This document shows, in pieces, positions 15,001 through 22,800 of a stretch of DNA of 64,000 nucleotides. Position 1 is the stretch's first letter. Each line of letters opens with the position of its first letter. The position numbers and the translations under genes are program-made. A model generated the notes under the pieces. The model saw only the letters and a program-made list of their open reading frames with translations. It searched no databases and was not told the DNA's origin. Source of the DNA: Hymenolepis diminuta (Eukaryota; Platyhelminthes; Cestoda; Cyclophyllidea; Hymenolepididae); contig CAADRB010000002.1 in assembly GCA_900708905.1 (NCBI GenBank), positions 5,589,390 to 5,653,389 on the forward strand, read 5' to 3'.

Positions 15001-15267
15001 CTTTCGTAGACGAGTGATCCGCTCCCCAATAATTGCCAGTGACTAGGAAAAATATAAAACCATGTATAGAAAGCTTACATCATCTGATGGTTCACAGCTT
15101 TTAACTAGGTGTTTTTCATCAGTTGCTGATTTCATCTTCGCAAACACGTTAGTGCTTTTCTAATAACCCATATGAAAAAATATAATGATGACTACCTCAA
15201 GTTCATTGACAATATTTGATGAAATTGTATCTATATGCCTATCAATCTGACTCTTATTCAAGAACAT
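1..15267 (-). CDS. RANBP2: Nup358/RanBP2-like nucleoporin (multi-exon, 3' end beyond window)
   Basis: Nup358 forms the cytoplasmic filaments of the nuclear pore and binds RanGTP. I assembled sixteen exons with GT/AG sites and matching phases: 15267-15196, 15159-15079, 15042-14887, 14849-14592, 14552-14084, 14013-13554, 13516-13129, 13077-13005, 11909-11659, 10624-10093, 8578-8489, 6589-6363, 5476-3386, 2649-2304, 1930-1269 and 416-355. They give about 2070 residues before the window edge. Order of parts: helical N-terminal region, Gln/Pro-rich coiled coil, FG repeats, Ran-binding domain 1, one RanBP2 zinc finger, more FG repeats, Ran-binding domains 2 and 3. The helical part matches vertebrate Nup358 N-terminal segments by eye, for example the QPLCLFSP and WYNAVLDLVS stretches. 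I see no cyclophilin domain and no SUMO-ligase repeats; both could lie past the edge. The start at 15267 is the first in-frame ATG of the first exon found. That frame stays open to about 15361, so the true start may be further upstream. Confidence 0.88.
355..416 (-). CDS. RANBP2: Nup358 exon 16: C-terminal helix of Ran-binding domain 3
   Basis: A 62-nt exon with acceptor TTTTTCTGCTTTAG and donor GTACGT. Phase 0 entry gives TEQDLTQFNAAINRAREMLK, which continues RFK from exon 15 exactly as the closing helix of a Ran-binding domain (RFKT...F...). It exits in phase 2, so the gene continues leftwards. An acceptor-like TTATAG near base 32 could open the next exon, which would run off the window. 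Confidence 0.8.
650..960 (+). repeat. R1 dispersed repeat, copy in nucleoporin intron
   Basis: It shares with 18698-19000 and 51645-51905 the order CATTGTGG..AAGCAA, AAAGGGAGA, GGATTCGGGTTGTA, TTCCAAAATTCAAATTTCAT, AATTCGTC and CAATGTTT...TATTGAC. It is diverged but collinear over about 300 bases. Confidence 0.6.
1269..1930 (-). CDS. RANBP2: Nup358 exon 15: FG patch and most of Ran-binding domain 3
   Basis: The exon enters with two bases (GT) after TTTTAG and ends in phase 0 at AAG before GTAATT. After an FG patch (GGVFGGFGALS), Ran-binding domain 3 begins at about 1688: PLIPLPSLVETKTGEEGE, RRCKLYRM, EWKQRGIGDMKVLV, RILMRRDQVLKICANQ, FWAARDFS. Between KVLV and RILMRR there is an insertion of roughly 15-20 residues relative to domains 1 and 2. 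The domain stops at GLRFK and is completed by the next exon. Confidence 0.9.
2304..2649 (-). CDS. RANBP2: Nup358 exon 14, acidic linker
   Basis: The exon starts in phase 0 right after TAATAG with LSAEQIQNARALMLPDDFY and ends in phase 1 before GTATGT. A conserved-looking first 25 residues is followed by an acidic stretch (SEEMTPAEEAAEDALLEEA) and then Ser/Thr/Pro-rich sequence. It joins GG to the FSSLLG FG-type segment of the next exon. No named domain is recognised. Confidence 0.75.
3386..5476 (-). CDS. RANBP2: Nup358 exon 13: FG repeats, Ran-binding domains 1 and 2, RanBP2 zinc finger
   Basis: This is the largest exon, 2091 nt and 697 codons, phase 0 at both ends. FG motifs include SIFGS, SIFGNLAFGG, FVFGAG, FSFGNLG, TFGGP and GIFGGLN. 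Ran-binding domain 1 lies at about 5074-4631, with the hallmark TGEE, ARLFRW, EWKARGVGELKVL, RIVMRRDQVMKLCANH and WNARDFA. Domain 2 lies at about 3889-3455, with TGEEGE, AKLFRFD, VWKERGLGQLKIL, RLVMRREQVHKVCCNHWI and WWAVDFS. Between them, at 4477-4400, is one zinc finger of form W-x-C-x2-C-x10-C-x2-C. The Asn usually found three residues after the second Cys is Leu here. Both Ran-binding domains keep the basic MRR motif that contacts RanGTP. Confidence 0.93.
6363..6589 (-). CDS. RANBP2: Nup358 exon 12, Pro/Thr-rich linker
   Basis: The exon takes one base from the previous exon (C plus TT), then reads PAMDLRVPQPCLFPTP and ends SPATQ before GTAATT, in phase 0. It is about 75 residues of Pro/Thr/Gln-rich disordered sequence with no recognisable domain. 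It joins in frame to ESSGPRSAVSG of the next exon. Confidence 0.72.
6590..10092 (-). other. Long Nup358 introns around exon 11
   Basis: Apart from the 90-nt exon at 8489-8578 I see no coding signal. A short CA microsatellite lies at about 10008-10020 near the upstream end. No recognisable mobile element was found in this stretch. Confidence 0.5.
8489..8578 (-). CDS. RANBP2: Nup358 exon 11, 90-nt Ser/Thr/Pro exon
   Basis: This small exon lies inside the 3.5-kb gap between 10093 and 6589. It has an acceptor (TGCTAG before GTGGTT) and a donor (AATC before GTTAGC). It enters and leaves in phase 1, exactly what the flanking exons need, so it can be included or skipped without shifting the frame. 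Its 30 residues (GTPISSVSTTSPSPVEE and on to TTPPEDN) match the composition of the linker. It could be a cassette exon. The donor is not strong. Confidence 0.55.
10093..10624 (-). CDS. RANBP2: Nup358 exon 10, coiled coil plus proline/glutamine-rich segment
   Basis: The exon starts in phase 0 at GTA AAA CTA and ends in phase 1 before GTGAGT. It encodes about 177 residues. The first 70 form a heptad-like helix (MTQMMEQWMPAFMEFSK to QLDTMIAEQQKQQQ), followed by a polyproline run and a Gln-rich stretch. Vertebrate Nup358 also has a short helical segment shortly after its solenoid. A role in oligomerisation is inference only. Confidence 0.75.
11515..11640 (+). repeat. Dispersed repeat fragment in nucleoporin intron
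   Basis: Diverged copy of the element at 43080, limited to its first 120 bases. It abuts the donor side of nucleoporin exon 9 and overlaps no coding bases. Confidence 0.42.
11659..11909 (-). CDS. RANBP2: Nup358 exon 9, Gly/Ser/Thr-rich linker
   Basis: The exon needs one base from exon 8 (G at 13005) and ends in phase 0 at CAG before GTTAGT. It encodes low-complexity linker with single FG-type dipeptides (SNFGMIG, SGLFSGD), as expected between the N-terminal region and the first Ran-binding domain. The acceptor lies after a pyrimidine-rich stretch at about 11920-11935. The upstream intron is about 1.1 kb and holds dispersed repeat copies. Confidence 0.72.
12425..12545 (+). repeat. R2 dispersed repeat, copy a
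   Basis: It lies in the intron between nucleoporin exons 8 and 9. It carries diverged forms of the R2 motifs: GGTCAACAAGA, AGAGCGGCTCC-like GAGCGGCTCCGGGATACC, AGCGTTGTAAACGCT and GACTCATGAAGTTTTC. The AGCGTT...AACGCT part is an inverted repeat. Confidence 0.58.
12715..12840 (+). repeat. R2 dispersed repeat, copy b
   Basis: Second copy in the same intron and orientation, about 170 bases after the first. Motifs are GGTCAACAAGAGAGATGGTA, AGAGCGGCTACAGAATACC, AGCGTTGATAACGCT and AGGGAAGTTTACT. The tandem placement suggests serial insertion or local duplication. Confidence 0.58.
13005..15267 (-). CDS. RANBP2: Nup358 N-terminal helical region (eight exons)
   Basis: These exons encode about 650 residues of helix-rich sequence equivalent to the Nup358 N-terminal alpha-solenoid, which anchors the protein to the pore. 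Introns between them are tiny: 36, 36, 37, 39, 70, 37 and 51 nt. All joins keep phase, for example GAG at 15196 to AAA at 15159, and phase 1 at 14084 to CG at 14013. Similarity to the human protein begins around the segment equivalent to human residues 180-200 (cestode-like LAIIGERITRLRKL). The TPR repeats that open the vertebrate protein are not seen here. The end of this block (VREITEAIESLQ) resembles the region just before the vertebrate FG linker. Confidence 0.8.
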
Positions 15268-16696
15268 GGCTCCACTTTGTTTCAAAATTGCAGGCAGATA
15301 AAATGCAAACCGCTTTCCCAATGAGTTCAAAGAAAATTTCCACCAATGAAATTGAAATACTCATCATTGTTGCCAAATTTTTAATTCAATGTGATATTCT
15401 GAAAGTTTTTTTGGATTTAAGATTTATAACACTGGCTGAAATATGTTATTCTATCGTATAGAGCTACTGTGTTCTTTTTATTGAATTATATCATTCTTGC
15501 GCTTATTTTTAAATTTTGAAGTAATCTTATTAACTCTTTGAAGCGCATGAATCAAATTCAATCGGTATCAGATAATTTTCGAGTACTGTAAAGTTCGGCA
15601 CACGTACTCTACAAGATATTATGAAAAGATCGTAATTATAATCTAATTATATGAATACTGGAACCTTAAATTCGCGGTCGGGCTGCTTCTTGTTTATGTA
15701 AAATGTCTGCGATCAGTTAAAGAAACACTAAACCATTTACATCTATTTTAAATTGTTTGGATGACAACGTGCAATTTTCTTCGCTTTGCAGAAGGACTAT
15801 TCAGAGTATCACATAGTTATTATCTGAGAATTTGCATTAGCGTTTAAAAAAATTAGCTACTCCATCAATGACTTCCTCAGTTCTAGTCATCTAGCCTGAC
15901 ACAATATCTATACCGAAGTCAAATCAGGTAATAAATACGGGTGCTTGATCTGGTAATGTGCGCCCACTTTACCAATATTCGACAAAATAAAGCGCACAGA
16001 TTTAAGTAATTGTCATAAATTACTAGAAATACTAATGCTGATATGGCCTTCCAACTTGGTCTTGAGCGCTTTTGAAAATACATAGGACCTAGTCTTCATA
16101 AGGCATTGTGAATGGTGACATATGATCCTTATTTACACTATTTGTACCTTTTCATTGCATTACGGATCTAGAAAAATTTAAATAAATATCTTTTTGCCTC
16201 TATGAATCTAATTTCCCTTGCACATTCATTTAAATTGAATATAGTTGCACCATTAACAAAACATGCTTAAATAAACTTGAACTATTTTAGCACAGTCATG
16301 AAATATAGTTATCTAACACATACCTTAGATTACATAAGCCTATAATTTTGAGTATATATATAGTGGTTTCCCGCGCCTCAGCTCAGATCTTTATTTTCTT
16401 ATATACTGTAAAAGTACTTTAGAACACCACGACTCAAACGTCTGGGTAAGTTGTCAGACCAATAAATTACATCGATGGCTTCATACACGTTGATGCAATT
16501 TCACTCCAGCTGTCATATCCACGTGGAATGCTAACCATTTACCGACGTAATTTTCATAAGTTAAAAGCTTTCATTTTTAATATTAAATTCTTTTTGCGTA
16601 AGCTTCCCGTACAAACACAAAATGTCTCCCTTACACATAGCTCACCAAATCCTCAAACTGGTAAAGTCTGACTTGCGAAAAGCCGACATCTTCTAG
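15268..16696. promoter_or_regulatory. Divergent intergenic region between the nucleoporin and receptor genes
   Basis: About 1.4 kb separates the two head-to-head genes. On the plus strand a TATA-like run (16353-16362) is followed about 30 bases later by a GC-richer segment and then, at 16445, by a consensus donor (TCTGG before GTAAGT). The stretch 16385-16445 has no ATG and could be a noncoding first exon of the receptor. I saw no upstream TPR-coding exons for the nucleoporin here. The promoter reading is inference. Confidence 0.35.
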
Positions 16697-16816
16697 TTAT
16701 GCGATTTTGCTACACTGGTCATTCCAAAATAAGACGAACAAGTCTGCTTTATCGAATCACACTTATTCTCCTCAAATTATTACCTGCTCTTCATCCACCA
16801 GCTTCAGATAAAAATG
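16697..16816 (+). CDS. Possible signal-peptide exon of the receptor
   Basis: The acceptor CATCTTCTAG lies two bases before an ATG at 16699. The exon encodes about 39 residues with basic residues followed by a hydrophobic run (LLYRITLILLKLLPAL) and a small-residue end, as in a signal peptide. It ends in phase 1 before GTAAAA. The acceptor could also be a trans-splice site. The link to the ectodomain depends on the 19-nt microexon at 17103. Confidence 0.42.
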
Positions 16817-19800
16817 GTAAAACTAAAGATATAACGAATGTGTTTTTTTTTGAAGCAAAACTAGATACGGATAAGACAAACTACATATTTATTTCTAGCA
16901 CAGGTTAATTTATAAAGTGGACCAATACTTGTATATATACTGGACAAAAACTATGTATTTAACCATTTTAATGATTATTATTTATGAATTGTGTTAAATG
17001 CATAATAAAGTAATACTTCTTTCTCATATTTCAATTTATATTAACTTGCCTAGCTTTTATAATAGTTATTAAATACATTTTGTTTTCTCACATAATGTAC
17101 AGGGAAAATTTGTTTCTCAAGGTCTAGGTGCGCGATATTATATGTGACTGAATATCAGATATACTCTGATAATGATCAACGAAAATTTAATATGTGTTTG
17201 CAATGATAATGCAAATTGCTTTTATAATCATACTTTAAATATTATTTTTGGCCTTCCTCGAGAAGTTGGCTTTTGTATTGCTGTAAATCGAGGATATTGT
17301 TATAAATCATTTTATGAATCAACTAAGAGACAACGTATACCCAAGAACAGACATCGAGTATCCACAGTTTATCCGAAGATTTCAATGGAAGCTGATGAAA
17401 CGTATAAGAAAGCAGTGCACAAATACGGTTGTTTACATTTTTCTCCATTTATACTACTTATGTGCAATGGGGACAATTCTGATAATCAAACCAATAAGTT
17501 TTTCTCTTGCTGTAAAAATAGAAATGCCTGCAACGTTGATTTGAATGTGAGTGAATCGGCGCGATCAATTGCTTTGTCTCTAATGAAAAGATCTGATAAT
17601 TCTCATGACCGGATATCTTATAAACATGATATGGACACCAATGGCCACGTCAGTCAGGAGATCTCCGCCTCCTTTGGTCCAGAGATTCTTATAAGAAAGG
17701 GATCAAATTCAATACCAAATGACTTTCAAGAAATTTCCGACTCAAATCTTGTTCATAATCATCTTAATGGACTTCAGATTTTGTCTATTTTTGTTCCCGC
17801 TGCAATAATGATTGGAATAATAGCCATTTTTCTCTTAACAAAATGCACTGTTTCCAATTCCTTTTCAAGGAAACGCAGTGAATGGACATTTTGCATTACT
17901 TCAACTCAATCAAAAGTAGCTATAAATCCTTCTTCCGCAGCATCGACTAGGTCGACAAATTTGCAAGACAGTCAATCCTTTTCCTCTTCACAAATAACTC
18001 GAAGTAAAGTTCAACATGGAAAAATGTTAATTCATAAACTTGAAAATCTGAAGTTTCAATCAAAAAATAAGCACTCAGATAACTTTACAGGTTAGCATTT
18101 TAAACTCCTTTGCAGATCACAAGTTTTTCGTACAGTATCGAATTATTATTTTTTTTTATTAATCCTTCAGCGAAATGTGAGGAGGAATCCGTAAATTTAC
18201 GACTCTTACCTCCAGCGAATTCATCTCGTTCTTTGATGCTATGGAAACGCCTTGTGAATATCCATGAACGATGTGTTCTCCGACACTCAAATCTCAATGG
18301 TATCAAAGCGGCCGACGTGTGTTTGCTTGGCGAACTTCGACAATGTAATTCTGAAGATCGACCTTCACCGTCTCTGTGGTTTCCACCAAATACTGTCTGC
18401 GCATTTACGGTCGAGGAGTTTCACCCTTGGGGATCTTTTGCAGACATCATTCTTCAAAATTCTCTGATGGGATTATTTACTTCACTTAGCTCACCCTCCA
18501 AATTCGCTCTGAGTGTTATCAGAGATATTGTGAATGGCGTTACATTTCTACATACGGGTAATATTTTATTTCTTGATATTTTTTAGAAGTGAAGTTAATT
18601 TAACGTTTTTAGATAGTTCAAATATAATATTATCAATAAGCACTTGAACAGTTAATTGCACACAGATATTGCTATTATTATTACAGTAACACAAAAAAGT
18701 TTTCAATTTTTAACTCTAGAAAGCAACTAAAATCGGTCAATAGATGGTTTAATAAATGATAAAAGGGAGAGGATCAGAAAGATACTGAAGCAATGTCAAG
18801 TTATCAGAGTCTTCATTTAATTTTTGAACTCGGGTTGTACAACTTTTGCTAAATGGGCAAGTCAAGTTCCAAACTTCAGATTTCAAAATTCGTCCCCTGG
18901 ATCGCAGCAAATACTTGTCTGTAATGTTCAGTGTTTATTGATCAGTTTTTGAGTCAGGTAGGGTCGAACCTGTTGGTTTATTTTCGATTTGGTTGTGAAC
19001 GTAAATTGTTAAGAAGGTAATATGTTCTTAGATGATACTCGACAGTTTACAGTTTTGATATAACAAAGATGAGATTGATAAAAATGTTAACAGAGCTCTG
19101 TATGCTGTATTCACTCAACGATAGTACGCTTTAAAATTATATAATAAAAAAATTGGTGAAGGATTAAATGAGGGTTTACGTAATCGTGAAATATTTAGAA
19201 CTATGGCACGCCGTTACTATTATTATTGCCCCTGATAGAACAAAAAACTAAAAGTTATAATCTGAACAATGGAAAGGCCATACTAGTTCGATAATGGGTG
19301 GAAGGGATGGAATCGAGTAGAAATATGGAACAGCCGGAGTTCAAAAAAGACTTATTTCATCAGAGTTTTGATTTAGTTAGTCACCTCTGTTTAGTACATT
19401 GTGTTCGCCTTCCAAGATCCATCTCCTGCATTTCTGAATGAACTCACGTTTACAGCTTTCGATGCTTGTTGACCAATTGTTCAATTTGGATGAGTAATCA
19501 TACTTTTTCGAAATGTTTGTTTCCAATAGCCAAAATTCTAGCAGGATAATTCTATCCAACATCAAGGGATCAAATTGCAGTAAGTAAAGAGGCGGTAGAT
19601 GCCTAACTCTCTTAATTTGATGCTATCATACTGGTATCAGAGGGACGAATTCACTGATTTTTCCATGACCTTCTAATGTAGTAAATATCGATTTACAAAA
19701 AAAGAGCCTAATGAGAGGTTCTGCAAGTTGAATCCCATTTATGTAATCTGTAAACCTCGGTTCATATGCATCGATTTATTTCGAAGTGACTCATTATATA

Positions 19801-22800
19801 ACATTTGTCAGCATCTCCCTACAGAGGCACGAATTGTACACTTTATAATGAATGGTACTTTCTCTCTGGTAGAGTTTTAGATATTTTTATTAAATAAAAG
19901 CATAATTTGAACTCTTAAATATGTATGTATGTATATATATATATATATATATATAGAAAATCACGCATCCTTATGTCCACATGGATCAAATGAATAAAAT
20001 AGTTGAGAGTTTATTTTGAAGGCTTACCAACACTCATGGTTTTATTGAACACCAACAATCAGGATACCACATTGAGTCGGATCGGATGAAATCCCACCAA
20101 ACGAACAAAGGGCATCAGGGAAAGGGCGTAACAGGGGGCGAAGGGGGTTTACGCTTCAAAGGGGAGTCATATCACATCTAACCACTGACATATTGAGCAA
20201 GAAACGTATTGAGAGTGGGAAATCAGGGGAAGGGTTCACTTCAGTTAGACGCCATATTGCAGCTCTGACCAAATGCTCATACCTCCACCATATCTCAATC
20301 AGTTCAGCAATCTAACCGCTAAACGCCAATTTATATTAGTGAACGAAAAAAGTGTCAAACAGGCTCGAGGGGTAAAGAGTAAGGGCAAGTTAGACACATT
20401 CCTTATGCTAGACTTTCACCATAACTCTCTAAACATCTAGTTCTATATGATTCGAATGCTGTCAGAGGTATTCTAGCTTTTGAAGTGGACAGCTTTTTGC
20501 ATTTTTATCCGGAAAACCTAAAAAAAGAATCGGCGGTTTTGCTGGATGTTTTCCCAATATTCCATTTCTCATTAGGAAAATGTAGTTAATACTTAACTCA
20601 ATATTATATTTTTGTAATTATCTGCTGCTACTACAGTTCTAAACATTTTTCCGTTGATTTTGATTTGATTCCGTTGACATGAAGAATACTATGACACCAC
20701 AAACAGTTTTCAAATATCTCGCTGGCATTTAATCTGTTAATCAATCAGTATTTTGGTCCATTGGAAGGGAGGTTCTATCTTATAAATTAAAAAAATCGGG
20801 ACATCGGTAGGTACCTTTATGAGATTCATTACCACAATATAGAAAGGAGACGGAGAGGGCGACCAAAAAATCTTATTTAGATCAATGGTAGAAGATGGTA
20901 GTATTAGGTAACGGGAACAATTTGATTAACATATTCAAGGCCTAGAGATGAGTCATACGTATGAAAAAATGAAAGGAAGGAAGAAAATCGGTCAACGAAT
21001 TAAGATAACAGTTTAACGTAATTGGGAATAAGGTGCATTTTGCTTCCACTTCGGTAAATTTAAATGAATAACCAGATGCGATATTCTCATCCAAGAAATC
21101 CCAGAATGCCCATTCGCCATGTGGTGCAAAGGAATGTATATTTGCCTGTGATTCAGTATGGTTATCCATCGGGCGGTGTGACGCTAGCATGGCAACGGGC
21201 GTTTCTAGACACCAAACACACAAGCAGACTTATATGAACGCAGTAAATTCTCGGGGAACAGCCCCATAGACACAAAGGGGCATATAACCAGTAGCATGTG
21301 GCATTTCATATTACCGACATTTTCATATTTCCTCTCCTTCTTGGTGGTGCTATTTGCACTGGTTTCGCGGATGCCCTTCTATCCCGTTTGCACTAGCGAT
21401 CTTGTCTTACGGCTCAGACAGCGGTAGTCAGAAAATAAGGAGGGAGTGCTCAGTGGAGGAAATATAACACATAGGAGGTGTGAATTTATGGTGTGAACAG
21501 ACGTCGCTTACCATCAATTCCCTCTTGTCTGTCTAAAACACCTAATATTAATAATCATCCTTTTATTAGGAAAAAACGAATGTGCATTATATTATTCAGA
21601 AAAGCAAACACACTGCTTTAGGGTTTTAGTTTTATGGAGAGAGACGGAGATTTAGTCTGTGATGTTTTGGGATTTCGAGTTGTTAACTACTTATTTCAGG
21701 GAAGACATTTTGCTGCTTCGTGTAGTTGTTAAGTTTATCAGTCTGCAATCTTTAACTTCTAAAGTCCATTGAAGATAGAAATTATCAGAATTAGCAACGA
21801 TGTTTTGGATAACCGGTTCTGAAAGCCTTACTTGACGTAAATGTCTGTTTCATTCGGTCCTCATTCTGTTCGTTCGAAAGAGGTTTCGAGTTTTTACATC
21901 TTTATTACATTGACAACGTCCCAAACCTCAGACATTTGACTTGGGTAAAGAGGAAGCATCTTGGACTACTATGATGTGAATCTTGCACTCCCTAATCATT
22001 CTTATTGGGGTTGGCCACCCACATCACTGGATGTGTATCAATGAACATCAGTCTAATAAACTCTAAATTGGAAGATATACATTTTAACCACTCCGCCACC
22101 GATACACCGACAAAAAACGTAGTATATTTTTTGTTAATTTACTAATAATAACTATTATAAACTTAATTAAGGATACACTTTAGTGATATTAAATGATTTT
22201 AAGATGGTGAGAAATATTTTGAGTTTAAAAGCCTTGTGCTCTAATTGTGAAATGGTTGTGTGGCGTTAAATTTACTCCTGGATATCAATTCATTATAGCT
22301 ACTATAGATTTTGGAATATTGCAAACTAAGACGCTTTGTACCTACAGATATGGCGGGAACTCGTGGCAGACCAGCATTAGCTCACCGAAATATCTGCCTT
22401 GAGAACATCTACCTCAAAGCAGACGGTATCACAGTTTGTATTGGAGGATTGGAATACGGTCTCAGTGCTCTTCCCTCTCCACCTCCTTTGCCCATGGAAC
22501 AACTTCTACTGGCCTACGAGACCCATCTCCTAGAATTTGGTCCTGAATCAATTCACCAAGATCCAAGTGCTTTATCTTCTACCTCAGAGTCACCTGGCCT
22601 GTCTATTGATGAAGACAATCGAATTCCAATTGCCACGGATCCCTTATTTCCAGACTGGTGGCCCGTTTGTGGCCTTCAAGTGGGTCTACCAGTCTACATG
22701 GCTCCAGAAGTAAGTTAAATTAAATTCATTTCTTCATAATTATCAGTAACCACATAAGAAATGCGGTTAAGTTGAGACTATCGAACGTATTTTCAAACCC

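Larger units (their letters stand above)
18558..22347 (+). other. 3.8-kb receptor intron with repeats
   Basis: This intron holds a full-length R1 dispersed repeat (18698-19000), an AT dinucleotide run (about 19930-19955), a GC-richer unclassified stretch (about 20040-20420), another at 21230-21540, and a tRNA-like short repeat on the minus strand (about 22010-22110). A 93-codon minus-strand frame at 20942-21223 has no recognised homology and no clear splice context. Confidence 0.5.
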
